Shown piece after piece: positions 10,367 to 20,151 of a stretch of DNA of 44,662 bases. A model generated the notes under the pieces. That model was not told the origin of the DNA and ran no database searches. It saw only the letters and a program-made list of their open reading frames with translations. Origin of the DNA: Nostoc sp. MS1 (GTDB lineage Bacteria > Cyanobacteriota > Cyanobacteriia > Cyanobacteriales > Nostocaceae). Each line of letters starts with the position of its first letter. The stretch's first letter is position 1. A program made the position numbers and the translations under genes. The stretch lies in contig NZ_AP023446.1 in the NCBI RefSeq assembly GCF_019976755.1, positions 1 through 44,662 on the forward strand, in the 5' to 3' direction.

Positions 10367-10670
10367 ATGATTGGCAATCAATTGGTACATTGCGCTGTGC
10401 TATCACCAGATGAACTGGAGCGCGATCGCAAGACTAAATCATTGGAAGATTGTAGACGGTAAACTCTACCGCCACTTTGAATTCACCTCATTTATCGCAG
10501 CATTTGGCTTTATGACTCGCGTTGCACTGATTGCAGAAACCAAGGCGCCATCATCAGAGTGGTTCAATGTTTATAACCAGGTTACAGTTCAACTGACAAC
10601 CCACGATGCAGGTGGAATTACCATGAATGATGTTACTCTTGCCCAAAGCATTGATACGTTAGAGTTGTAA
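10367..10670 (+). pseudogene. Pterin-4a-carbinolamine dehydratase, frameshifted once
   Basis: The restored protein starts MIGNQLVHCAVLSPDELERD at 10367. After one missing A near 10433 it runs LNHWKIVDGKLYRHFEFTSF, then AETKAPSSEWFNVYNQVTVQ and THDAGGITMNDVTLAQSID. These are hallmarks of the PCD/DCoH family: the EWxNVYN block and THDAGGIT. It dehydrates 4a-hydroxytetrahydrobiopterin. GGAG at about 10352 is a plausible ribosome binding site. About 101 residues, the usual size. Confidence 0.82.
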
Positions 10671-10715
10671 AGTCCTGCTTCAGGTAAGGACTTCATGGGT
10701 ATCCGCCGAGATATG

Positions 10716-10847
10716 GATACTGTTGGCGAATGTAATACATGTTTGTATTTTAAAATATTACGCAAGCTCAAAGCTTCAATCTATGGTTGCGGATTTTAGT
10801 TGTAGCACTTTTGTTTATGAGTTTGTAACACTTTCGCCAACAGTATC
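10716..10847. mobile_element. 132-bp inverted-repeat element (MITE-like)
   Basis: Perfect 15-bp terminal inverted repeats: GATACTGTTGGCGAA at 10716-10730 and TTCGCCAACAGTATC at 10833-10847, with partial pairing beyond. The AT-rich interior has no gene. It sits 45 bp after the pterin dehydratase stop and could also be transcribed as a hairpin. Confidence 0.55.
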
Positions 10848-11342
10848 TGATATGTGCAAAATGGGACAGATTGTAAAGTTTTGTAAATTTAATTGTCAAA
10901 AGCCTTGATTTACCTTCGTTTCAGCCTCGACCATTACTTGACTATTCAAATAAAAACATTCCCTAAAAGGGTCATTTTTGGGCAAGTGTCAGGGACGAAA
11001 AAAGGTGAAAGCTTGGTTTTACCGTGCAAAAATTTGATTCGCCCTCTATCATTTTGGGGCAAGGCGCGTAAATCAACAAGGGATTGTTTGCAATATTTAT
11101 TTACAACGTGTCTCTTTTGCAGGTATCTTGGCGGACACCCGTTTTGGCACGGTGATGTCTCATTTAAAGTATAGAGAAATACCCGTGTTTAACTGATTCA
11201 TCCCGCATTTATGCAACGCCCTAAATCTGATTGAAGGTGAATATGAAATTACTGACCCAAGCTAAATGTATTCATAAACAGCGAAAATCATAGCCAATCC
11301 TGATATAAAGCTACTGGCAAAGTTTGGAGTAGTTCTGGGGGA
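10848..11342. other. Gene-free region with an end of the tRNA-splitting element
   Basis: No supported CDS. Positions about 11141-11159 read TTTTGGCACGGTGATGTCT, nearly the same as the right end of the element at 24903-25177 (TTTTTGGCACGGTGATGCC). A related element or solo end lies here. Its matching left end was not found. Confidence 0.4.
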
Positions 11343-13413
11343 ATGGTTTGTGCGATCGCATCTGCGATTCCTGCTTGTGGAGCCGAACGAATTTCGTTTT
11401 ACTATGCACCGTTTGGGCAGTTTGATCTGCCTGTTAATTCATTAGAAACCTTTGCTAAGAAGGGAAAAATCGACAGTGATCTTGCCTATTATGCCAAATT
11501 TGCAAATTCAGAGGAATTAGCAAGTTTGCGAGATTTATTGCAACGGCGTTTTGATGTCACCCCAACTTTAGTCTCCCAGTTTACCTACTCTCCGGTAGGA
11601 GAAACGGTAATAAAGCGGTTGGGAAATGATTTTCAAACAGGTTCTCAACAAAATGGGTTTTATGCACTGCGATCGGCATTCATCTTGGCAGCAGCAGACC
11701 CCGATGGCTTAACGCTGGTGAATGTGTTGCGGAAATATCCCAGCCATACGATTTGGTTTAACTTGCCCCGTGTCCGTGGAATCGTTAGCAATCTGTCAGA
11801 AATTTTGAAACAGCGAGATTCCCTAATTGCCGCAATTCAGCAAGATGCGATCGCTGAGGCATCTCAGACACCTATTGATTTTCCCAACGCTCTGATTTGC
11901 GAAAAGGTGGGTCGTTTAACTGGCAAAAGAAACGCTGAACTTAAACGATCAATCCCGGAATCGTCAACTGCTAGTGGATCTGTACCTACCTCAACCAAAA
12001 ACGGGGATGTTAATCCAACCCCGGTTCCAGTCATTGTGATTTCCCACGGCATGGCATCCGATCGCCAGAGCTTTGCTTATCTGGCAGAGCATCTTGCATC
12101 CTATGGATTTGCGGTTGCTGCCATCGAACACCCTGACACCAATGCGAAAAAGTATCAGGATTATTTTTCGGGATTAGCAAGTCCGCCCAGCGCAATGGCA
12201 GCAATTGATCGCCCGTTGGATGTGAAATTTTTATTGGATGAACTACAACAGCTTTCCCAATCAGACTCAGGTTTCGAGGACGGTTGAATCTCGATCAAGT
12301 GGGCGCAATCGGTCAATCTCTTGGCGGATATACGGTACTGGCATTGGCAGGTGCTGCCATTAATTTTCAGCAACTACACAAGGATTGTAATTGTGATTTG
12401 AACGATAATTTAGCCAAACGGTCACGAAATACTTCACTCTGTACTAGGACAACATATAGTTCAAAGCTATAAATGGAGTTCAAAAAACTCAAAACTTAAT
12501 TACAGCAAGGAACATGGTCAAATAGTTCATTTGTACCGTACCGTGATGAGAGAAATAAAAATTCAGATTTCAGGCGATCGCTTTATCACTCAATTTTTGG
12601 CGAAACATATTTTGAACCATATTGTGGACATTTTGAATTATATTTTGACCGAAAGTTGAAAATTTTCGACTAAATTAGTGTGTCTTGCTCGGCATTTTTT
12701 ACCAAGTCTAAAAATAAAATTTTTGGTCGTATTATGGTTCACATTTAAAACACGCGGACATAATTTGATTCATAAAGCTAAGTTATTGATTGGCTCAAAA
12801 GCTTGAAATTACGTTAACTTTTGGTCACGTTATGGTTCAAAATTTGGTCACGCAGGGGTAAAATCACAGTAATCCAAATAACTCCCTGAACTTATCACTT
12901 TTGATTCAGTGCAGAGTTGACGAGTTAGCCCCAAAGACTATTCGCTGAGAGATGATCGCATCAAAGCTGTGATTGCCATGAATCCCCTCGATAGTACCGT
13001 ATTTGGGCAGTCGGGATTAGAGCAAATTAAAATCCCGGTGATGTTGGTTTCAGGAAGTGATGATATCTTTGCTCCAGCAGTCCCCGAACAAATTCGCCCC
13101 TTTAGCTGGATAACGGCATCCGATAAATATTTGGTATTAATGGATAAAGCAACTCACTTTTCGCTGCTTAAAACGGATTCAGGACGCGGAGTGCTGCCCG
13201 TTCCACCAGAGTTTATTGGCCCCAATCCGGCGAATCGCTCACTCTTATGCAAAAGTTCTGAGTGTTGCGTTCTTTGAAACCCACATTGCCAAACAACCAG
13301 ATTACCGTTTTTACCTGAATGCTTCTTACGCCAAGTCTATCAGTCAGTCCCCGATAAACCTTGAACTGGTGCGCTCATTTGCATCTACCAATGCACTGTT
13401 AAACAAGAAATAG
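11343..13413 (+). pseudogene. DUF1400 alpha/beta hydrolase, split by an insertion
   Basis: The N-terminus has a secretion-like stretch (MVCAIASAIPACGA), then the DUF1400 region ERISFYYAPFGQFDLPVNSL typical of cyanobacterial esterase-like proteins. The hydrolase fold shows VIVISHGMASDR, the nucleophile elbow GQSLGG (about 12310), and the late block IPVMLVSGSDDIFAP. The acid/His end is near 13140, and the end ALLNKK at 13413. The gene is interrupted at 12409-12877; excising that segment with one ATAA copy rejoins DLND-NSLNLSLLIQC in frame. Extra single-base slips lie near 12275, 12935 and 13240. A slip near 11338 suggests the true start is slightly upstream. Likely an extracytoplasmic lipase/esterase, now inactive if the insertion is real. 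Confidence 0.8.
12409..12877. mobile_element. 469-bp insertion in the hydrolase gene with ATAA target duplication
   Basis: ATAA occurs at both edges (12405-12408 and 12878-12881), and removing the segment restores the hydrolase frame exactly. It is AT-rich without an ORF. It repeats GGTCACG three times (about 12420, 12825, 12845), with related TTTTGGTCG.ATTATGGTTCA words in the right half. Ends are only weakly inverted. Family unknown; a non-autonomous transposon is likely. Confidence 0.65.
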
Positions 13414-13986
13414 TGAACAAGGCAAAAGTTAAAAGTTAAAAGACAAAAGAAAGAGAAAAAGGCGTTGCATAAGTATGGGGGTCAAATGAGCAGTGATACC
13501 GAAAGTTACGCGCTTGGACTTGATGAGCTACTTTCAATACTGCGATGGCGTACCCGCCCGCCTTCTTGCGATCGCTACAGATAAGACTGTACCAATTGAA
13601 GTCTCTGAAATTTAGGAGCTTCAAACCCAAGATGATCTGTATTAAATTGTTGCACCAAATAATCTATAGGTTAATTGGTACATCGAGAATTGCGAAAAAT
13701 ATCGAATTGCAGAATGCCTATCCAGTAAGGGTTACAGCCAAGCGCGTAACTTTCTGTACGATTGCTCATTTAGCCCCGCAACGAACAAAATGAATATTAA
13801 AGAACTACATTGATAATACAAAGATGACCATGTTTGCAAGAACCGCTTTTGTCCAGTCCAGTAATTTAGTTAGGAAGAAAATCTGGTTAACTAATTTTTC
13901 ATGAATACAGCTATTTTTGAAGGTGTGTTAAAAACTCAAGACTAGATAGCATGAAAGCGTCCAGGTAGAAAAGAGAATCACAACTG
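13414..13986. other. Region without a supported gene
   Basis: Two short open frames overlap here but lack ribosome sites and family features. A partial inverted pair, ACCAATTGAAG (13580) and GGTTAATTGGTAC (13670), is visible, perhaps an element remnant. Confidence 0.35.
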
Positions 13987-14560
13987 ATGAGTATTGTAGA
14001 TAGTATATTCATGCAGATGTTTGGTCGCCCAAAGGGTATGCTAGGCAGGATGGGTGGCAAAATTATGGCATCCATGAACAGAGCATTTATCTATTCAGTC
14101 ATCGATCTGCTCGACATTCAGCGAAACGATCAAGTTTTGGAAGTGGGATTTGGATCGGGAGTGGGTATTGAGCGTTTGTCCTGTTTAGCATCAGCCGGGT
14201 ATATCGCAGGCATCGATAACTCAAAAGAAATGGTCGAGCAAGCTACAGTGAGGAATAGGGAAGAGATTGAGGGAGGGAGAGTAGATTTAAGGTTGGGGTC
14301 GGTGGAAAGTTTACCGTTTGAAGACAACAAATTCGATAAAGTGTTGGCGGTTAACTCCATGCAAGTTTGGACAGATGCCGTAGTTGGGCTACGGTCAGTG
14401 AGGCGAGTTATGAAGGAAGGCGGCACAATAGCGTTGGGTTTACTCCTTATTCAGGGCAAACAAGTAGCGGATTGACTCAGATACTCACTGGTGCAGGCTT
14501 CACACAAGCAAGGATAGTGGAGACAGAACGTGGTTTTGTGCATTGGCGAAAGCACTATAA
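13987..14560 (+). pseudogene. Class I SAM-dependent methyltransferase, frameshifted
   Basis: Begins MSIVDSIFMQMFGRPKGMLG. The SAM-binding motif I is VLEVGFGSGVGIERL (about residues 50-64), followed by AGIDNSKEM (motif II acidic residue) and LPFEDNKFDKVLAVNSMQVW (motif IV region), as in UbiE-like enzymes. After KEGGTIALG one base slip near 14440 moves the frame to FTPYSGQTSSGLTQILTGAG; a second near 14536 gives the usual ending ERGFCALAKAL at 14560. Substrate unknown. It closes the metabolic cargo block. Confidence 0.78.
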
Positions 14561-14639
14561 TCAACGATGAAAGACGAATACTATCCACCAAAACTGACAC
14601 AGAAGGTCTAAAAACTACATCAGCACTACAAAATGGATT

Positions 14640-16357
14640 TTAAAGACTCAATTCATCATCCTGTTGCTGCTGCTGTTGTCGCCTTAATTGCCGTCCATAT
14701 TCAAGAAGCTGCTCGTTCCAATCTGCCGCTTTGGATAAAACTTGTTGGGAGTGTGGCAGTAGTTCTAGAACACGCTGTGCGGCTGCATTTGTTGATTGAT
14801 CTTTACCAAAAGTCACCAGTATATTAGGAACTTTCTGTAATCGCTCAACAGGCAAAGAGTTGATGTTATCGACTGCCATGTACAGGGTTCGCTCAGGTGG
14901 CACATTGCCCCTTACAAAGTATTCGAGCATAGCTCTGGAAACAGCTTCAATGGGAGAAGAACACAGCAGAACATGAGCTACTTTATCGGTTGCTTGACCA
15001 CCCAAACCGAAGTAAAACCAGCTATCACTGCGCTTAGTCCCTTTTTGGTAGCCCTTAAAGTTATTGTTATCTCCCCTAGTTCCGCGTAAGAATGCACCGT
15101 TACGTTGATTATCAAGATTTCGCATGATAAACACAGCGTTTTGTTGATCATCAGCGTAAAGTAGCCCCAGGTTTTGAAGCATTTGCAAACAATCAGAGGG
15201 AATGCCCCGTTGTTGGGTGAGGTAATGTTCAACGGCAGGCCAGTTAGCTTTATTCTCAACGGGTGGGGTGAATTGGGGACGAGGGTCAGCCTGGATAATG
15301 TCAACCGCCGCTTTTTTGCGTGAGCGATCGCTGCACGTTCTACGCCAGCTTCCCCAAATCGCTCATGCAACCAGACAACCGCCTGCCGAAAATTGCAGTT
15401 GTTAACGTGCATTACCAAATCAATTGCACCGCCGCCGCCTTTGGAGTGGTCGGGTGAAAAGTCGTAGAATTTGGGGCATCTATATTAATGATGTGTCCGT
15501 GACCCTCCATCTTTCACGCTCGTAATTTAGCCCCAACTCCCAGGCGACATCTTCAAGCTGCAAGTCGCGCAGAAGTTTAGTTTGCTGCTGCCAACTAGCG
15601 AATTGTGCCTCTAATTCCTTGATGCGTCTGTCTTTAAGTTCATTTTCAAGCGCCAAAGCCTTTGCTGTGGCTTCCATCTGTTGTTTTTTTGGCTTGCGCC
15701 CTATCCCGGTCAGCCGCTTTAGCTTGCAACTGTAATTGGGTGAGGCTGGTATCTGGTTCTATACCGGAATTAACAATGCTGTAAAAGTCCTTGATGTCCT
15801 GGTGTTGCGCCCTACTACCTTTAATGCCACGCTCCAACCCCAAATGTTCTGTAGCTTCGGGTAGGAATCTTGAAACTCCCTCATCTTTTGACGACCGTCG
15901 AAGAAGTGCTTGGCCCTCAGTTGCCCTTTGTCATCGAGGGGACAAAGTAAGCGTGAATATGCGGGGTGGCTTCATCCAGGTGTAATTCTGCCCTGACAAT
16001 GCGATCGCCATACCGCGAATCTAACCATTGTTGTGAAGCAGCCAGCCAGGAGTCAACTTTGTCCTGCTCATAGTAACCCGCTTGTGTTGGGCGGTTGGGA
16101 CGAAAATATTCGGGGCTGGCAGTCAATAAAATCTCAGTGCAGTAAACAGCGTCAGGGCGGATCTTCCGTTTCTGCTCCCCTATCCTTTCCATCACCAACT
16201 GATCTAATGAAAGTGTTGGGTTATTAGTGCCAATGAATCTGATATTTTGTTTGTCTGGATCAGCATTGGGTGTTTCTCGCTGACGTGCGGTGTGTGCTTC
16301 ACTGCCTGCCAAGTTACTGCGCTTGAGCTTTTTAATTCGTGCAATAGCGTAAGCCAT
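14640..16357 (-). pseudogene. MobV relaxase fused to a primase-like TOPRIM domain, frameshifted
   Basis: ATG 16357 starts MAYAIARIKKLKRSNLAGSE, then HTARQRETPNAD: the MobV (Pre/Mob) motif. The metal-binding signature HLDEATPHIHAY follows near residue 130. A coiled coil (15480-15740) links to a CHC2/DUF3991-like region (KGGGGAIDLVMHVNNCNFRQ, LHERFGEAG). Then comes a TOPRIM-like domain with VLLCSSPIEAVSRAMLEYF and LYMAVDN, and a poly-Gln tail. It should nick oriT and start transfer, with the C-terminus priming the entering strand. Frame breaks lie near 15925, 15665, 15490 and 15310, and the fragments overlap as expected for slips. About 570 residues once repaired. It makes the plasmid mobilisable but not self-transmissible. 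Confidence 0.85.
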
Positions 16358-16454
16358 GCCACTTTTGGGTGATTGAGTGTAATTGCGTCGCAGACCCCAC
16401 GTAGCCTTTTGTTTCAACCGTCAGGGAGAAATGGCGCAAGCCACCCGTCAGGGC

Positions 16455-16485
16455 AAAAAGGTGTAGTGGGTACACCATTATCTTA
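16455..16485 (+). promoter_or_regulatory. Candidate MobV-type origin of transfer
   Basis: Inverted repeat GGTGTA (16460-16465), GTGGG, TACACC (16471-16476), with A/T-rich flanks. The pMV158 oriT has the same layout (AAGTATA, GTGTG, TTATACTT) with the nick just after GTG(T)G. It lies about 100 bp upstream of the mobV start, the usual place. Orientation relative to mobV and the exact nick are inferred. Confidence 0.5.
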
Positions 16486-16752
16486 ATCAACCAGCGCGAA
16501 ATTTGACGGTCACAAAACCCCCTCTGCTGCTAAAAAGCCTGCTGTGTAGGGTTTTTAGCACTCTGGGGCGCATTTAGGGAATTGTTTGATTGTTTGGCAT
16601 TATACACCACAATAACACGCAATAAACACACTATTAGGGGAAACCTAACGCCAGTTACTTGACATTTTTCGGCTAAAAAAACACCACATTTAGACACAAT
16701 ATTATCGCTATTATCGTTAAGGTAGACACATTTATACTCAACTCAAATATTG

Positions 16753-17171
16753 ATGTGTTTTTATGCGACAGAGTTTGCCATAGAAGCGATTACAGCTTTT
16801 GGCTTGCTGAAGCGTTAGAGGGTGAAGTCAGTCAGCCTGAATTACAGAAAGCTTGTTGGTCAGCAATTGAACGTCTAGAAGCGAAACTGGCAACTATTAG
16901 GCGTATTGCTCGAATTGAGCCTCAGTCAATAGTTGTGTCTGGTGGCGCTAATGCAGCGACTACTGTGACAAGCAATAGTCAGGCTCAAAGTGGTGCTGAT
17001 GCAGCGACTACTGTAACAAGCACTAGTCAGCCTCTTATTTCTGACGATGATGGCGATTCTGATGATGAAGATTTTGATGAGGATTTTGATGAGGATGACT
17101 TAGGATTGATGAAACTGGAACTTTCAGAAGACCTCAAAATAGCTACTGAGATATTAGGTTGGAACGGTTAA
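16753..17171 (+). pseudogene. Unknown acidic protein with internal repeat, one frameshift
   Basis: ATG 16753 begins MCFYATEFAIEAITAF. One missing T near 16800 joins it to WLAEALEGEVSQPELQKACW. A helical N-terminal part is followed by two copies of GA(N/D)AATTVTS(N/T)SQ. A stretch of Asp/Glu (DDEDFDEDFDEDDLG) and a short helical tail complete it. TTGACA at about 16659 could be its -35 element. No family recognised; it is divergent from mobV, so a mobilisation accessory role is possible. Confidence 0.5.
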
Positions 17172-17198
17172 ATTCAAGAAAGAATTTTTGAAACATAA

Positions 17199-17247
17199 TT
17201 GCAACACATCATGATTACGCATTGTCAATAAGTCAGGGTCTTATTGA
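17199..17247 (+). repeat. TTGCAACACA + stem-loop module, copy 1
   Basis: TTGCAACACA at 17199, then 17225-17247 can fold as TCAATAAG...CTTATTGA. A similar arrangement recurs at 17689 and in weaker form at 18111. Confidence 0.5.
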
Positions 17248-17328
17248 TAATAAAAAATGCTCCTCAAAGCGGCTGTAATTTATTCGGGATAAGAGTTACA
17301 GAAGATTTTTTCAAAAACACTGGACGGC

Positions 17329-17475
17329 CCAAAAGGACAAGAAACCACTGTTTTCGATGTTTTGGACGCCGTTGACAGGTGTGTATTTGTCAGCAGAGCA
17401 TGACAATTGAGTAGGGTTGGCGCTTATTGGACGCCAAAAGGACAAGAAACCATTGTTTTTGATGTTTTGGACGCC
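17329..17475 (+). repeat. Pair of 42-bp direct repeats
   Basis: Copies at 17329-17370 and 17434-17475 start CCAAAAGGACAAGAAACCA and end GATGTTTTGGACGCC, differing at about two positions. Each can fold with CCAAAA against TTTTGG. Spacing is 105 bp. Confidence 0.75.
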
Positions 17476-17687
17476 CAAAAATATTAGTGTCGGATGAGAC
17501 TGATTTAGTACGGTTAAACTACACTAAGCTTACGGTGTTAAAGGTTTTTAGTAGAGTTATTGTGTTAGACAAGTTTTTATTTCAGTTAATGCTCAATATA
17601 TAGAATGACTGCTGAACTCACAGGAGAAATTTCAGGTTCACTCACTCAAGAAATTAATCGATTGAGCGGTTTTTTTTTGAATTACGT

Positions 17688-17738
17688 TTGCAACACAAAA
17701 GTATTATATGTTCTCAATAAAACCTGAGTTATTGAGAA
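17688..17738 (+). repeat. TTGCAACACA + stem-loop module, copy 2
   Basis: TTGCAACACA at about 17688, followed by a perfect 10-bp hairpin: TTCTCAATAA (17711-17720) and TTATTGAGAA (17729-17738). The third, weaker module begins TTGCAACATA at about 18111. Confidence 0.6.
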
Positions 17739-17821
17739 TAAACGAGTTTGATAAAACTGGCTAAAAGCTAGTTGGTGTATGTATTAGACACCAGTTTTTG
17801 GGTCAAAGCCATGTTCTAAAT

Positions 17822-17947
17822 AGCAGACATTTTGTAGTGAATAGTCAAAGTTTCTTGACAGCTATAACATGACAATACGTGTATAAGCTGTACAGAATAG
17901 CAGACATTTTGTACAGGAATCCGGTATTTAGGTGCAAAATGTCTGCT
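17822..17947. repeat. Iteron-like 15-mers AGCAGACATTTTGTA
   Basis: Direct copies at 17822-17836 and 17899-17913, and an inverted near-copy TGCAAAATGTCTGCT at 17933-17947. Spacing of 77 and 34 bp. Suggests a protein-binding cluster. Confidence 0.65.
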
Positions 17948-18424
17948 GTTTGTAACTGTGATTAATGAAACAATTTCACTACTTAAAATAAGTTTCAGCT
18001 TGATCAGCTTAGTAGAGATTGTAAAATGAACAATTTCTAGGAAGGCATGAAAGAGAAATCATCTCCTGTTAGGGGTGCTGGGTTAAGTTAATGAAGGAAT
18101 TATTGAAGTACAATTGCAACATAAAATGTATTATCGATGAGCAATAATTTAAGAGTATTCCTCTTGCAGTGTGAGATGCACTTCCTTCCTTGTTAAGCCG
18201 CTTTAATTTTTTTAATCGGGCGATCGCATGGCTCATGCTTCACTTCTTGGATAAACTTGATATCATTCTTTAGTGATGCTGATTTTCTTCAAATTGCAGA
18301 AATTTTGGCAACCCCTAATATAGCCAAAGCCGCTTAAATGCGAAAAAAGCACATAGCCGTAGTAAGTACGACAATTTTAATATTTCTTCAGAGAATTATT
18401 AGCGGGTTATGCCCCTTATTTCAG

Positions 18425-18567
18425 CGACAGTCATAGACCAGTCGTAGAACAGTCATAGGACAGTTGTTGATTAGGAGTAAGCCTGTGACTTGTATGCCCT
18501 AGAACAGTTCTACGACAGTTGTAGAGCAGTTTTAGAACAGGTGTAGAACAGTTGCAGAACAGTCACG
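18425..18567 (+). repeat. Array of ten 11-bp repeats in two blocks
   Basis: Block 1 (18425-18468) has four contiguous units: CGACAGTCATA, GACCAGTCGTA, GAACAGTCATA, GGACAGTTGTT. Block 2 (18502-18567) has six: GAACAGTTCTA, CGACAGTTGTA, GAGCAGTTTTA, GAACAGGTGTA, GAACAGTTGCA, GAACAGTCACG. The core is ACAGTYRTA with exact 11-bp phasing, about one helical turn. This is the pattern of a centromere or iteron array bound by a small repeat-recognising protein. Confidence 0.8.
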
Positions 18568-18927
18568 AAAAGTGTATTGAACTATACAATTTATAGTTTT
18601 TAACCACAGTGAAGACACAAACGATAACTAACCCTAGTCAAGCTCAACAGACAAATGGTTTGTCTCACAATGGGTTTTTAACCCAAACATCGCCCAGGAA
18701 CCACAATACCTCAAAATAAGTACCTTGATGTTCGACAGAGATTCTGTTGAGCATCGCCAAATCCTTTGCCTGTAATAGTTTCAGCCAAGCCTAGTCTTAT
18801 TACTAAGCAATAGTGATTTATCAGAGAGAGGGCGCAATTTTTCCCACTATTATTTGGGACAGGCTTCGTCGTCAAAAAATAGATGCAATTTCTGGAGGAG
18901 ATTGGAGCCGGAAATATCTCAACAATA

Positions 18928-18966
18928 GCCGCCGCAGTTGTAGGTGTTAACTGTAAGGCGGCTTTT
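18928..18966 (+). terminator. Rho-independent terminator-like hairpin
   Basis: GCCGCC at 18928-18933 pairs with GGCGGC at 18957-18962, and CAGTT pairs with AACTG inside; TTTT follows directly. The upstream transcript is unknown; it may end an RNA from the repeat region. Confidence 0.6.
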
Positions 18967-19453
18967 GTAGTGCTTATGTATTTTATTGGTAGTAAATTCT
19001 GAGGGCTGTGAGCGTAAATTCAATTTTGTAAAAAAACTGGCCAAACTTTTGGCGTACTGTGCGAGGGTTTTAGGGGAGTCAAGAGGGGAAACCCCTCTGG
19101 GAGATATTGGTTTTGATTGGGGAGAACTTAGATTATTTCGGGAAGTATTGGGAATTATTGGTAGGTTTAATGCTTAATGATAATAGGGTCAATAAAGGGA
19201 ATTGAAAATTTAAAATTTCGGGAAATAGCGGGAAGCGTTGGCAGTTATTAAAATTTTTAGGAGAAATTCTGATAACTGTTGGGAATTATTGGGTCAGATT
19301 GGGAAATCAATAAATTTTCACTGTCAAAGCTGATAGTGAGAGCTAAAACCTGAGATGATTTATTGCTGAAACCCTTGAAAAAAGCGTCCAGGTGTTTCTG
19401 TTAGTATGATTTCTCAATAAACACATCTAAAATTGTTTAGGGAACTCTTCAAG
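18967..19453. other. Gene-free region with GGGAA-rich repeats
   Basis: A 63-codon open frame at 18986 is not supported by a ribosome site or composition. Words such as TTGGGAATTATTGG (19146 and 19279) and GCGGGAAGCG recur. No gene assigned. Confidence 0.4.
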
Positions 19454-19710
19454 ATGTCTATTGATAAAAGGAACTGGTAAAGCGCGTTTCTAAACGATTA
19501 AGTAAAGGCAGTGGCACAGTTGAAGAAATTCTTGATGCCACTATAGAAGAAATATATGAGTCTCTTAAACAGGGAGATAGCGTTTCTCTACGAAACTTTG
19601 GTACTTTTTATGTCAGAACAGGAAGAGAGTGTTGGGTGTTTAAGTTCAATCCTTCTCAACGGTTACGTCAAGCGTTTGGGTGGTCGTCAACTCATAACCC
19701 CAAGTCCTAA
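19454..19710 (+). pseudogene. HU/IHF-type DNA-binding protein, one frameshift
   Basis: ATG 19454 gives MSIDKR. One missing G near 19482 then yields ELVKRVSKRLSKGSGTVEEI, LDATIEEIYESLKQGDSVSL, RNFGTFYVRTGRECWVFKFN and PSQRLRQAFGWS. The GDSVSLRNFGTF block is the HU/IHF signature before the DNA-binding arm; the arm here is changed (GRECWVFKFNPSQ). About 85 residues. HU-like proteins bend DNA and often help plasmid replication or recombination, fitting the adjacent repeat region. Confidence 0.75.
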
Positions 19711-19818
19711 CCTGATTTGAAGATCATATTTCTACCGTGCAGTCAAGTTGTGGTCAACTTCAAGCCTGATAAAATTCATTAGCTAAAAATTTGAGTCAAT
19801 GATGAACCAGGGGAAGGT

Positions 19819-20151
19819 ATGCAAGCAAAAAGCGAAGTTACACTAAAATTTAGTGGCTCACTGCCAGAAGCTAAACCAGCAGCGAACAAAAAGGTTGAAG
19901 TCTCGCTGACTGACCAGAACGGAGTTGTATTTACTGCGCTGATCAACGCGAAAAGCTGGCGCAAGGCGGAAACCAACACCTCGGAGTTTGCGGACTGGGC
20001 TGGGGCTATATCGGGTAAGCTGGGTCAACGAACAGATTCGGGGTTTGAAGTAGTTGATGCTGGGTTACAAATCTTTGAAAAGAAGGTGAAGGAGCCTAAA
20101 CCAGATGTTGACGCAGAGGCGACAGTCCAAGTAACTGGTGTAGCTTCGTAA
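19819..20151 (+). CDS. FinO-like fertility-inhibition family protein (tentative)
   Basis: Intact 110-residue protein, MQAKSEVTLKFSGSLPEAKP. It has the segment WAGAISGKLGQRTDSGFEVV and the end LQIFEKKVKEPKPD, resembling small cyanobacterial plasmid proteins named FinO-like fertility inhibition proteins. That assignment is from memory of the family pattern and is tentative. GGGGAAGG about 10 bases before the ATG is a good ribosome site. It might limit transfer of this or other plasmids. Confidence 0.6.
   Translation: MQAKSEVTLKFSGSLPEAKPAANKKVEVSLTDQNGVVFTALINAKSWRKAETNTSEFADWAGAISGKLGQRTDSGFEVVDAGLQIFEKKVKEPKPDVDAEATVQVTGVAS

Larger units (their letters stand above)
17172..18424. other. Gene-free repeat-rich region, candidate origin
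   Basis: About 1.25 kb without a supported ORF. It holds a 42-bp direct repeat, three TTGCAACA-plus-hairpin modules and an iteron-like trio (listed separately). AT-rich runs occur between them. It lies between the mobilisation genes and the HU/FinO-like genes. An origin of replication fits but is not proven. Confidence 0.5.

Noticed and set aside
12284..12472. Separate small gene after the hydrolase
   Set aside because: It is the continuation of the hydrolase (GQSLGG) running into the insertion.
18425..18567. CRISPR array
   Set aside because: Units are 11 bp and contiguous without spacers, and no cas genes are present anywhere in the window.
18986..19177. 63-codon plus-strand ORF
   Set aside because: No ribosome site, weak start (TTG-type), and it lies in GGGAA-rich repeats; composition is not protein-like.
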